The translations under genes and the position numbers were made by a program. A stretch of 64,000 nucleotides of DNA from Parerythrobacter lutipelagi (GTDB lineage Bacteria > Pseudomonadota > Alphaproteobacteria > Sphingomonadales > Sphingomonadaceae), in the NCBI RefSeq assembly GCF_005434975.1, contig NZ_SKCJ01000001.1, positions 1,312,001-1,376,000 on the forward strand, written 5' to 3'. Shown here piece after piece: positions 1 through 7,682 of this stretch. Position 1 is the first letter of the stretch, and each line of letters starts with the position of its first letter. The notes beneath the pieces were generated by a model that was given only the letters and a program-made list of their open reading frames with translations, was not told the DNA's origin and ran no database searches.

Positions 1-293
1 TACTGAATGGCGGGGTCTTCGATACCCGTGCTGAAGTCGAGCAGCACGCTGTAAGGTCCGAAATCGTTCAGTTCGGCCGGCTCTAGGTCCTCGATCGACG
101 GGAATGAACGGTCGGCGAGCAGGCTCGCCCAATGGTTGTAGGCGCGCACTTGCATGCGACGTTCGTCGGTCCCGATCGAGGCCGGCGGCAGTTCACGGCC
201 GGTCTCGTCCTCACCGCTATCCCATTCGCGTTCGTCGTCGTCCCCAATATCATTGGCATCGGGCACTCCGAAATTTCCGCGCAGCGTGTCCAT
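1..293 (-). CDS. PAS_5-like domain protein, 3' part cut by window edge
   Basis: The reading frame begins with ATG at 293 and runs off the left edge, so only the first 97 residues are visible. The N-terminus (residues 1-48) is acidic and probably disordered. From residue 49 the pattern RAYNHWASLLADRSFPS followed by an acidic 'EDLEP' and 'VLLDF' resembles the start of the PAS_5 family, where a tryptophan, an 'R..PS..D..P' motif and a hydrophobic strand are typical. Members are presumed sensory or regulatory, with no known ligand. The family call is recognition from a partial sequence and is only moderately sure; the frame itself is convincing because codon use matches its neighbours. Confidence 0.6.
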   Translation of the reverse strand, partial: MDTLRGNFGVPDANDIGDDDEREWDSGEDETGRELPPASIGTDERRMQVRAYNHWASLLADRSFPSIEDLEPAELNDFGPYSVLLDFSTGIEDPAIQ

Positions 294-407
294 GAGCTTT
301 TCAGGCCCCCTTCGTAATACCTCGAAGGAACCTTGTGGCCGCCCGTAGTAAACATAGCGTTAAGTGCGTTTACATTTGTCGCGGCCAGGGTGGCCGCAGG
401 CTGGCGC

Positions 408-911
408 CTATAACATGTACCGCATACGGATGGTCTGGCGCGAATTGCCCTGCTCGACCTTGAAAGAAGCTGATTTGAATTTTGGCGGCCCCATACGCAC
501 CTTGGCGTCGCGCGAAAAGCCGAACCCTTCGGTCGGCATCATCATCAAGGCGCGGTCTGCCTTGTTGTTGTTGTTCTCGTCATGCAGCAGCGCGATGGCA
601 TAGTTGCCCGGCTTGACGCCTTCAAAGCGCAAGGTCACCGACTTGCCGGCCGGAACCACGACGCTGTTCGCGCTTGCCTTTTTGCATTTCGGGAAATCGT
701 CGGGATCAGGCGTCAGGCAGGCCCGCACGACACCTTTGGTGTTGCGCAGGTCGGTTACTGTCACATTGATCGTCGAAGTCTCCACTTCGGTGAAAGCTTG
801 CAGCATGAAGCCGCCCGCAACGAGGCCGGTCAGCGCAAATACGCGTCCGACAGACCTTTGTCGGTGCCGCAGAGGCGATCCCAGAAACGAAAATACAGGC
901 CGTAGTTGCAT
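408..911 (-). CDS. DUF2141 family exported protein
   Basis: A DUF2141-type secreted beta-sandwich protein of unknown function. The N-terminus has a basic stretch then a hydrophobic segment (about residues 22-40), consistent with a signal peptide or anchor. The body holds 'VVRACLTPDPDDFPKC', an 'HDENNNNKADR' calcium-loop-like motif and a C-terminal 'IRMRYML'. The long start at 911 lies inside the end of the hydroxylase gene (82-base overlap); an alternative ATG at 806 would avoid it but truncate the signal segment. It is the last gene of a minus-strand run. A paralogue with the same 'IRMRYM' end lies at 22789-23280. Confidence 0.75.
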   Translation of the reverse strand: MQLRPVFSFLGSPLRHRQRSVGRVFALTGLVAGGFMLQAFTEVETSTINVTVTDLRNTKGVVRACLTPDPDDFPKCKKASANSVVVPAGKSVTLRFEGVKPGNYAIALLHDENNNNKADRALMMMPTEGFGFSRDAKVRMGPPKFKSASFKVEQGNSRQTIRMRYML

Positions 912-1558
912 TGATAGCTCTCGTGATGACGCTGGTGGTGGCTAGCCGTTATCAGCCAGTTACCCAACCTCGAATGAACAACCGCGCGAGGAAACATCTC
1001 CCACCCCATATGATTGGTCACGCCCATCACTGTCATCACGGTCAGAACGAGGCCGAGCATGGCGACATGGATCGGGATGAGGAAAACCAGCAGCGGGATA
1101 ACCACCGCTCCGGTCAGTGCCTCGATCGGGTGGAAACTCATCGCAGCCCATGCTGTTGGCGGACGGCTGGCATGGTGAACGGCATGGGCGATGCGAAACG
1201 GCTTTGGCCGGTGCATGTAGCGGTGGGTCCAGTAAAACCAGGTATCATGCGCGAACAGATAGGCCAACACCGACAGCGGCGCATACCACAGGGGCAGAGC
1301 GTTCCAGTCGGTGTAGATCCGGGTCCAGCCAAGGTTCTGCCAGCCCCATGCGACGACACCTGCCGGGATGCCGTAGATTCCCGCCGAAGCGAGTGACCAG
1401 GCGATCTCTTTGCGGATTTGCGGGCCGAGCGTGGCATAAAAGCCTGGCTTCACCCGCGAAGTCGCCCAAGCGAAAACGCCGCTCGCCGCGAGATAGCGCA
1501 GTGCAACGATCAATGTCATCGCAAGTGCGGAAAGTATGATCGCAAGCGTCATGGGCAT
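830..1558 (-). CDS. fatty acid hydroxylase / sterol desaturase family membrane enzyme
   Basis: Integral-membrane di-iron oxygenase of the fatty acid hydroxylase superfamily, 242 residues. The histidine clusters that bind the two irons are visible: HDTWFYWTHRYMH at residues 104-116, HAVHH at 125-129 and HHQRHH at 207-212. Hydrophobic segments lie near residues 5-20, 55-75, 90-105 and 150-182. The substrate cannot be told from sequence: lipid hydroxylation, or carotenoid-ring hydroxylation in the wider CrtZ-like sense, are both possible, though the length exceeds classical CrtZ. The end overlaps the start of the DUF2141 gene, suggesting cotranscription. Confidence 0.85.
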   Translation of the reverse strand: MPMTLAIILSALAMTLIVALRYLAASGVFAWATSRVKPGFYATLGPQIRKEIAWSLASAGIYGIPAGVVAWGWQNLGWTRIYTDWNALPLWYAPLSVLAYLFAHDTWFYWTHRYMHRPKPFRIAHAVHHASRPPTAWAAMSFHPIEALTGAVVIPLLVFLIPIHVAMLGLVLTVMTVMGVTNHMGWEMFPRAVVHSRLGNWLITASHHQRHHESYQCNYGLYFRFWDRLCGTDKGLSDAYLR

Positions 1559-1599
1559 AGCCTATGCCCGAGATTGCCGCATGCTGTCAGCCCTCAATG

Positions 1600-2097
1600 T
1601 CAGCCTGCGACCTGTCCCCATGCGGAGCATTCCGGATCCGAGGCAACCACCGACCTGCGCAGCGCGGCGCGGGCCAGCCGTTCAACCTCGACTTTGCGGC
1701 GGGCAGCAGCAAGCGGGCGGCTGGGCGCAGGACGGACAATTTCAGCATCGTAGCCATCGGCAACGATCAGGCCGCAACACTCAGGCATGAAGCCGGCATT
1801 TTCCAGCGGAGCCCGATCAATTTGAGGCGGCAGGCCCCAGTAAAACCGGTCACAAAAATCGAGATAGTCGGGCCATTTCGCGTCACTCAACAGGTCCGCC
1901 CGACTGACCTTGATTTCGACGATAATTATTCTGCCCTTGGCATCTACGCCCATCAGGTCGGCCCGACGCCCGTTGCGCAAGGGCATCTCGGGGAGGACCC
2001 AAATATCGTTGCGGGCAAACAGTCGCGTGATCCCGCGACAGACGGAAAGCGCATCAGGCCCATCCAATTGGGGTTTTAAATCCGGTTTCGTAGCCAT
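1600..2097 (-). CDS. mmcB: MmcB family DNA repair protein
   Basis: MmcB is a PD-(D/E)XK nuclease-fold protein linked to DNA damage responses in Caulobacter and relatives. The sequence shows the hallmark order: a helix 'ARGLTRL'-like segment (here CRGITRLFAR), 'LRNGRRADLMGVD', then the strand 'IIIVEIKVS' carrying the E-x-K of the nuclease fold, then 'DAKWPDYLDFCDRFYW'. The C-terminus is Arg/Ala-rich. ATG at 2097 is preferred to the TTG two codons upstream. It sits on the minus strand, 41 bases before the hydroxylase. Confidence 0.9.
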   Translation of the reverse strand: MATKPDLKPQLDGPDALSVCRGITRLFARNDIWVLPEMPLRNGRRADLMGVDAKGRIIIVEIKVSRADLLSDAKWPDYLDFCDRFYWGLPPQIDRAPLENAGFMPECCGLIVADGYDAEIVRPAPSRPLAAARRKVEVERLARAALRRSVVASDPECSAWGQVAG

Positions 2098-2178
2098 GCC
2101 CAACTTTGGAACATAGCAGGAACCCGGTCAAGCTTCTTCGCGGCAAATGGTCTGAACTGGCTCCGCGCCGCTCGGGAT

Positions 2179-2592
2179 CTATGCGCTCCGGCGGGGGCCC
2201 ATGGAGCCGCTTTCGGGGGCTAGCGCGAGCAACGCCTCGCGGGCAGAATAATATTCACGCCACAGCGCGAGCGCGGGAGCAGTTGCATCCTGACCGCGGG
2301 CATTCACCGCCAGCAAGGCGGCGAGGCCGGGCTGCATGACAGCGGCCATGTCGGTCAGGTGGTTCTCCGCCAGCTTGAGGCGTGCACCACCAAGCGACAG
2401 TAACTGAGCGACAAAATTGCGTTGACTCGGCCCTGGTTTTTCCGCCGCAAGACCAGCCAACATGGCAATTGCCGCAGCTGCATCCTCCACAGCGGCAAAC
2501 TGCTTCGCAAGCTGGCTGCTCGCTGCGCGCGCGTTTGCGCCTTCCGGCGGTTGCGCGAATTTGGTTCCTTCACTGCCCATTTTGCCAGCCAT
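2179..2592 (-). CDS. small hypothetical protein, Ala-rich helical
   Basis: A 137-residue protein rich in Ala, Leu and Glu with predicted long helices and no signal peptide. I do not recognise a family. It starts 24 bases after the sulfotransferase stop on the same strand, so the two are probably cotranscribed and it may serve that enzyme. ATG at 2592 was taken; a second ATG at 2580 is possible. No catalytic motif is visible. It could be a helical accessory protein, but that is only inference from composition. Confidence 0.65.
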   Translation of the reverse strand: MAGKMGSEGTKFAQPPEGANARAASSQLAKQFAAVEDAAAAIAMLAGLAAEKPGPSQRNFVAQLLSLGGARLKLAENHLTDMAAVMQPGLAALLAVNARGQDATAPALALWREYYSAREALLALAPESGSMGPRRSA

Positions 2593-2616
2593 AGCGCCAG
2601 CCGCCCTACCAAATCG

Positions 2617-3573
2617 CTAATGTTCCCAGCTCGACCTATCGTAGCCATAGCGCTCGGCCAGATCGCCCGTGGCCGCACGAAGGTGAGCAATGTCATCAGC
2701 CGATAGCCGCGATTTCCATTTCCCAAGAATGCCCGACGGGTTGCGCGTTATGTAGGAGCCCGTGCCGGCAAAGTCGCGCCCGGTACCCCCGAACGCTTTG
2801 GCGACGAGCTTTGCGGTCGACGAATTCTGCCGAGCGCCAGCAAACTCGAACAGGCGGCTCAGAGTGCCGGGTATGTCAGCTATCAATTCGTCCTGCACCA
2901 GAACCAGCGTTCGCGGATCGTCGCGCAGATACGCATCGGCAAAGCCGTATACCGCACGCCATAGCAATCCGGCCTGCACGATGATTGGCGGCGGCGACGC
3001 AGCTGCTTGGCGCAAATCGCAGGCAAGTTCGGGGACGGCCGCGAGCAATGGTGGCTGGACCAAGTCGGTGAAGTCGAAACCGTTGCCGGCGCGCATGAAG
3101 CTTTCCGCAAATGCTGCCGGGTGGCGAACGGTGAGGATGACTTTCAACCCGTCCTGACGCTGAAGATTCCGGGCTGAGAAGAGAAGAAAAGGGTCTTTGA
3201 AAACCGCGCGCTTGCGCGACAGGCGCATTGGCAGTTTGCGCTGCAGATAACGCGCGACCTGCAAACATTCTTTCGAAGTCCGAGCCTCCGAAATCCGGCG
3301 CGCGGCAGAACCGGCAATGCCCTCGCCCCGCATTATCCGGATCAGGAAACCGCGCAGTTCCTCGTACTCTGCGCCATCGTAGAACCTGTACCAGCCATCA
3401 GGCCGGATCGAATCGTAGCTCAATGTCGGGCTAGCATTGGTCGGCTCATGCACCAGGTGGAAATCGGGTGACGCGCCAAGGATGCGGCCGACAAGTGTCG
3501 TCATCGAGTAGTGCGTACCGGTAACGACAACACTGGATCGGAAAAGTTCATCGCGGTCGCTGACACTGGCCAT
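2617..3573 (-). CDS. sulfotransferase family protein
   Basis: A 318-residue PAPS-dependent sulfotransferase-fold protein. The 5'-phosphosulfate loop appears near the N-terminus (TGTHYSMTTLVGR, residues 18-30), in the style of bacterial and carbohydrate sulfotransferases where the usual GxxRSGTT is replaced by G-x-x-x-S-x-T-T. The 3'-phosphate loop appears as 'LTVRHPAAFAESF' (residues 147-159). No signal peptide or membrane helix is visible, so it is probably cytoplasmic. Substrate unknown. It is the first gene of a minus-strand pair with the small unknown gene and lies about 75 bases from the divergently read tRNA-Arg. Confidence 0.85.
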   Translation of the reverse strand: MASVSDRDELFRSSVVVTGTHYSMTTLVGRILGASPDFHLVHEPTNASPTLSYDSIRPDGWYRFYDGAEYEELRGFLIRIMRGEGIAGSAARRISEARTSKECLQVARYLQRKLPMRLSRKRAVFKDPFLLFSARNLQRQDGLKVILTVRHPAAFAESFMRAGNGFDFTDLVQPPLLAAVPELACDLRQAAASPPPIIVQAGLLWRAVYGFADAYLRDDPRTLVLVQDELIADIPGTLSRLFEFAGARQNSSTAKLVAKAFGGTGRDFAGTGSYITRNPSGILGKWKSRLSADDIAHLRAATGDLAERYGYDRSSWEH

Positions 3574-3647
3574 TGGCTGTAACTCTACGCGGTAAGACTT
3601 TGCGCTGGCAAGGCGTGAAGGCCTTTGCTAAGCGCGCCCTCGCTTCG

Positions 3648-3724
<77 letters not shown>

Positions 3725-3750
3725 TATTCGCGGCGCGGGTTTTGGCTTGA

Positions 3751-3766
3751 AGCAGTGAAAACTGCT
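3751..3766 (+). terminator. hairpin after tRNA-Arg (GAAA tetraloop)
   Basis: AGCAGT (3751-3756) pairs perfectly with ACTGCT (3761-3766) around a GAAA tetraloop, 27 bases after the tRNA CCA end. There is no clear T-tract. It is likely a processing or termination structure of the tRNA transcript. Confidence 0.45.
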
Positions 3767-3770
3767 CGCC

Positions 3771-3829
3771 TTGCCGTGCTTAAGCGTTTCCACTTGCTTT
3801 CGCTTGCCACGCCTCCGTTATCACGGCAA
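3771..3829. promoter_or_regulatory. spaced perfect inverted repeat upstream of TIR operon
   Basis: TTGCCGTG at 3771-3778 is repeated in inverse as CACGGCAA at 3822-3829, with centres about 51 bases apart, 39 bases upstream of the TIR gene start. The arms are perfect. The spacing suits a looped operator pair or a long-range RNA stem in the leader of the operon. No recognised regulator motif was identified. Confidence 0.35.
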
Positions 3830-3867
3830 CTTGGGCACTGGGTCGCAGCGATTTCGATGGGAACGCA

Positions 3868-5838
3868 ATGAGCGGCGGTGAGGACGACACAGGCATGGCC
3901 AGCGAAGTATCGGGCGGCACGCGCCGAACCGCCTTCCTCAGCTACACCCGCGACGAGCGCCCGCGCGCGCTCGAGATCATCACTGTACTTGAGCGACAAG
4001 GCATCGACGTGTGGTGGGATGGCTTGCTTGCGGGTGGCGACCGATTTGCCGAAACCACCGAACATGCGCTGGAAACATGCGATGCGGTGGTGGTGCTGTG
4101 GAGCGAAAAGTCGCTCCAGTCGCACTGGGTGCGGGACGAAGCTACCCGTGGGCGCGATCGCGGGTGCATGGTGTCGATCTCGCTTGATGGATCGGAGCCG
4201 CCGCTGGGCTTTCGCCAGATTCAGTATATCGATCTTTCCGGCTGGAGCGGGAAGCCGGACGCGCCGGAAGTCAGCGCTGTCCTGCAAGCGATTGACCATG
4301 TCGCTGACCATCCCGGCACGGAGCTGACCTTCGGACAGCGCGCCGTTGAACCCGCCAGACAGGGAGCCACCCGGCGGGGAGTATTGCTGGCGGGCGGCGC
4401 CGCCATCCTTGTGGCAGGCGGTGGATTGGCGGTCTGGCGCGGCGGCTTTTTCGAGCGCGCGGCCAGTGCCAACAGCATCGCTGTGATGCCGTTTGAGAAT
4501 TTGAGCGGGGACGCCGAGCAGGCCTATTTCTCCGATGGCCTGTCAGAAGAGCTGCGCACGACGCTCAGCCTCAACCCGCAGATCGCGGTGGCTGCGCAGA
4601 CATCTTCCAACAGTTTTCGCGAGAAGGAAGCTACTGCCGACGAAATCGCGACCGCGCTTGGTGTCGCATTCATTCTTGAAGGGAGCGTCCGGCGCTCGAC
4701 CGATGCGGTCCGGATCACGACCCGGATGATCGATGGAACGAGCGGCTTTCAGACCTGGTCCGAAGCATTCGAGCGCCCGCTGGAAAATGTCCTCCAGGTT
4801 CAGCGCGAGATTGCCAGCAAAGTGGTGGATTCGCTGGTGGCGACGATGGCGGATGGAGAGGCCGCCGGCACAGTCCGTATCGGCGGCACCTCCGATGCAG
4901 ACGCGCTCGATGCGTTTTTGAAAGGCGCAGCGCTGTATGATCTGGCGGCGAGCGAGCAGACTGACCGCCAGGCACTGGCCGAGTTTGAGCGAGCAATCGA
5001 GCGCGACCCGGAATATGCTGCCGCTCACGCCGCCCGGTCGCGCGCTCTCACGGTCATCGGCAGTGCCTACACGACCGGGGCCGAGCTCGAAGAGTATTTC
5101 GAGCGGTCGATGAAGGCCGCGCAGCGTGCGGTCGAACTCGCCCCGGAACTGGCGGAAGGCCATTCGGCATTGGGGTTTGTCCTGACCAACGGGCAGCTAG
5201 ACATTGCCGCCGCGCGCGAGCCGTATCAGAAAAGCTTTGAACTGGGTTTTGGCAACGCTGCGATCCTGTCCAGCTTTGCGATCTTCGCTGGCGTAACGGC
5301 CAGTTTCGACGATGCACGTGATGCGCTGGCCCGGGCCGAGCGGCTCGACCCGCTCAATCCCTCGATCTACCGGACAGAGGCGATCGTCGAATTTGCCGCA
5401 CGCAATTACCCTGCCGCGGGTGTCGCGGCTGAGCGGGCGCTGTCGATGAATGACAGGATCAGCAATGCGCATCGCATTCTGGGTGATATTGCCCTGCTCG
5501 AAGGTCAGATCGAAGCCGCGCGGGAGCATTACGAGGCCGAGACCACAGAGATTTCCGCACTTCCAGGGCTGATAATTACCACTGCCAAGCTGGACGGAGC
5601 CGAAGCGGGCGAGCGCGCGTTTTCGGCGATGGTCGAACGGTTTGGAGACAACAGCCTCTATCAACAGGCGCAGGTGCTCGCGCAGTGGGGCCGGACCGAC
5701 GACGCGCTCGAAGCGCTGGAGCGGGGCTATGCCGGGGGCGATGCGGGAATGCCGTTGATGTATACAAATCCGTTGCTTGACCCGATTCGACAGACCCCGC
5801 GTTTTGCGGCACTCTCTCGCACGTTGGGTTTCGAGTAG
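3868..5838 (+). CDS. TIR domain - transmembrane - TolB-like/TPR protein
   Basis: A 656-residue three-part protein. Residues 20-140 are a TIR domain of the bacterial TIR_2 type: 'AFLSYTRDE', 'GIDVWWD', then 'SHWVRDE' whose Glu91 matches the catalytic glutamate of TIR NAD hydrolases. A single membrane helix lies at about 171-190. Residues 203-325 resemble the TolB/FlgO-like module ('IAVMPFENLSGD', 'FSDGLSEELRTTL', 'GVAFILEGSVRR') often joined to cyclases and TPRs. The rest is TPR repeats. Topology should place TIR in the cytoplasm and TolB-TPR in the periplasm, so it may pass an envelope signal inward. It leads a tight plus-strand operon (gaps 31, 46 and 18 bases). Enzyme activity is inferred, not shown. 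Confidence 0.9.
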   Translation: MSGGEDDTGMASEVSGGTRRTAFLSYTRDERPRALEIITVLERQGIDVWWDGLLAGGDRFAETTEHALETCDAVVVLWSEKSLQSHWVRDEATRGRDRGCMVSISLDGSEPPLGFRQIQYIDLSGWSGKPDAPEVSAVLQAIDHVADHPGTELTFGQRAVEPARQGATRRGVLLAGGAAILVAGGGLAVWRGGFFERAASANSIAVMPFENLSGDAEQAYFSDGLSEELRTTLSLNPQIAVAAQTSSNSFREKEATADEIATALGVAFILEGSVRRSTDAVRITTRMIDGTSGFQTWSEAFERPLENVLQVQREIASKVVDSLVATMADGEAAGTVRIGGTSDADALDAFLKGAALYDLAASEQTDRQALAEFERAIERDPEYAAAHAARSRALTVIGSAYTTGAELEEYFERSMKAAQRAVELAPELAEGHSALGFVLTNGQLDIAAAREPYQKSFELGFGNAAILSSFAIFAGVTASFDDARDALARAERLDPLNPSIYRTEAIVEFAARNYPAAGVAAERALSMNDRISNAHRILGDIALLEGQIEAAREHYEAETTEISALPGLIITTAKLDGAEAGERAFSAMVERFGDNSLYQQAQVLAQWGRTDDALEALERGYAGGDAGMPLMYTNPLLDPIRQTPRFAALSRTLGFE

Positions 5839-5869
5839 GCTCGACAGTTTCTTGATGGGGGAATTTCTG

Positions 5870-6151
5870 ATGAAAAAACTTATATTTGCTGCCGCTGCTC
5901 CGGCCCTCGCACTGGCTGCGTGTGCCGAACCGGTTGACGAGTCGACCGAAGAAGTGGTGGCCGAAGAAGTAGCAGAAGAGCCTGCTGCCGACGCCATGGC
6001 TGAGGGTGACGCGATGGCTGAAGGCGGAGAAGAAATGGCCGCTGACGACAGCACTGCTGAAGAAGGTGCCGCTGAAGAAGGCGGGGCCGAAGAAGGTGGC
6101 GAGGGCGACGGCCAAGGCGGCGGCGTGATCCGCACTCCGTCCGGCGAATAA
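5870..6151 (+). CDS. small acidic lipoprotein
   Basis: A 93-residue lipoprotein. The start ATG at 5870 follows a GGGGGA ribosome site; an upstream in-frame ATG would put the signal peptide too deep. MKKLIFAAAAPALALAAC gives a clear signal with lipobox cysteine at about residue 18. The mature part is a low-complexity Glu/Ala/Gly chain ('AEEG', 'AEEGG' repeats) with almost no aromatic residues, so it is probably disordered. It lies between the TIR protein and the protease in the same operon, 31 bases after the TIR stop. Function unknown; it may be a tether or a sacrificial substrate in the periplasm. Confidence 0.8.
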   Translation: MKKLIFAAAAPALALAACAEPVDESTEEVVAEEVAEEPAADAMAEGDAMAEGGEEMAADDSTAEEGAAEEGGAEEGGEGDGQGGGVIRTPSGE

Positions 6152-6159
6152 GAAAGGCA

Positions 6160-6185
6160 GGACCGGGCGTGGGTGCGCCCGGTCC
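6160..6185 (+). terminator. strong GC hairpin between lipoprotein and protease genes
   Basis: GGACCGGGCG (6160-6169) pairs perfectly with CGCCCGGTCC (6176-6185) around a 6-base loop. There is no following T-tract, and it ends 12 bases before the protease ATG at 6198, which has no obvious Shine-Dalgarno. It may act as a partial terminator or attenuator that lowers protease expression relative to the first two genes, or as an RNA stability element. Confidence 0.5.
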
Positions 6186-6197
6186 ACCTAGTCCCCT

Positions 6198-7664
6198 ATG
6201 ACCTCGCCACGCCACTCCACGAGGCGGCGCTTGCTGCGCGCCGGCATGGCGTCGCTCACCGGATTATTCCTGATTGGCGCTCAGGGCCAATCAGGCACGC
6301 CATATTCTCCTGCCACTGCATCGACCCGGCAAGTGCCGTCGACCGGGATTATCGATGCCGAGCTGCAGGCTGAAACGAGGCCGGCCTTCGCAGATTTCTA
6401 CGAATCGCTCAGCGAGCACCAGCAACAGACAGTCGTGCAGTTCGCACAAACACAGGAACGCGGCGAGCGCGGGCCGCTGGTCGAGGAAGTACTTCGATTG
6501 CCTGCGCAAGAGCAGGCGCGCTTTGTCTATTTTGTCGGCTTGCTATCGCGCGACGAGAAGGCGCTGGTGGCGAATATGTTGCAAGCGCGCTCGACTGATC
6601 GGTGGCAGGGTCTGTTCGAGTTCTTGCGCGCTGCGCCGCCCGAAGAGGTGCGCAAGACGGTACTTTTCAGCGGCAATGCCCGGTACTGCCCCGACACATA
6701 TGTCGTCGATGGCCACGCGACAGGGGCGGTCTTTCAATGCACGACACCTTCGAAGGACTTCTTGGGGGTTTGGAACACTTCGGTCCAACGGGTAGTGCGC
6801 GGCTCCAGAGCCGATCCGGGGGTCGAAAAATGGCAGGCACAGATCCTGCTGACCGAGCGAGGCTACAACGACCGGGTTAGCGCAGACGTGCTCGCAGACA
6901 TCCGCCGCGTGACCGGTTTCACCGCCAACAAATGGGAAAACTCCCACATCTGCGGCGCGGTTGATATTGGCGGCGGGTGGGTGCTGACCGCCGCTCATTG
7001 CCTGACCAATCATTTTTCACCCGATGCGCGTGTTTTCAGAGAGCTTCAGGTCAGGCTCGGCGCGCGACAGCTGGCAAGGGGCGGGAAGCTTTATGCGATT
7101 GATGCTGTGGTCATCCACGCTGCCTATAGAAGCGTTCAGGGCGGCAAAGATATCGCGCTGCTGCGTCTGAAAAATGCCGCCGGCCTCCCGCGGCCGGTCA
7201 GTGTTTTCAGCAGCGCGCCCAGCACTGCTTCCGGCAACAAGGCGCTGGTCAGCGGTTGGGGCTATACCAGCCCATCGACGCGAGGCAGCAATCTGCTGGA
7301 TATCAACAAGAATCCGCAACGCCTGTCGGACCTGCTGCAGCAAGCGGAATTGTCTCTCTGGCCGCGCAGCGCATGCAACAACAACGCGAAGTTCAAGCAG
7401 AGAAGATATTCGATCACGACGGGTCAGCTGTGCGTCGGCTCGGACGATGGACAGGCCAGTTGCCGTGGCGACAGTGGCGGCCCGTTGGTGGATCGGACCC
7501 GTCGCGGCGCACCGCGCCTGCTCGGGGTGGTTTCCTATGCTCCGGGCTGCGCCCTGGAAGGCGTGCCAACCGTATACACCGATGTCAGCCATTATTCGCA
7601 GTGGATCGCCAACGCGAAAATCGCCGCAGCCAGCGGCCGAGTTGTCCGGATGAATGATCCATAG
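6198..7664 (+). CDS. exported trypsin-fold serine protease with long N-terminal region
   Basis: A 488-residue S1-family protease. The N-terminus has TRRRLLR then a hydrophobic run (residues 17-28), a Tat-like signal. Residues 30-235 form an unassigned helical pro-region. The protease domain starts near R237/V238 (VTGF in place of IVGG) and holds the full triad: His267 in 'WVLTAAHC', Asp318 in 'KDIALLRL', Ser426 in 'GDSGGPL'. In chymotrypsin numbering position 189 is Ala, 216 Ala and 226 Thr, which resembles elastase more than trypsin, so small P1 residues are expected rather than Arg/Lys. It sits in the TIR/SLOG operon, 18 bases before the SLOG gene. Confidence 0.9.
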   Translation: MTSPRHSTRRRLLRAGMASLTGLFLIGAQGQSGTPYSPATASTRQVPSTGIIDAELQAETRPAFADFYESLSEHQQQTVVQFAQTQERGERGPLVEEVLRLPAQEQARFVYFVGLLSRDEKALVANMLQARSTDRWQGLFEFLRAAPPEEVRKTVLFSGNARYCPDTYVVDGHATGAVFQCTTPSKDFLGVWNTSVQRVVRGSRADPGVEKWQAQILLTERGYNDRVSADVLADIRRVTGFTANKWENSHICGAVDIGGGWVLTAAHCLTNHFSPDARVFRELQVRLGARQLARGGKLYAIDAVVIHAAYRSVQGGKDIALLRLKNAAGLPRPVSVFSSAPSTASGNKALVSGWGYTSPSTRGSNLLDINKNPQRLSDLLQQAELSLWPRSACNNNAKFKQRRYSITTGQLCVGSDDGQASCRGDSGGPLVDRTRRGAPRLLGVVSYAPGCALEGVPTVYTDVSHYSQWIANAKIAAASGRVVRMNDP

Positions 7665-7682
7665 GATCAATGCCTTCAATGC

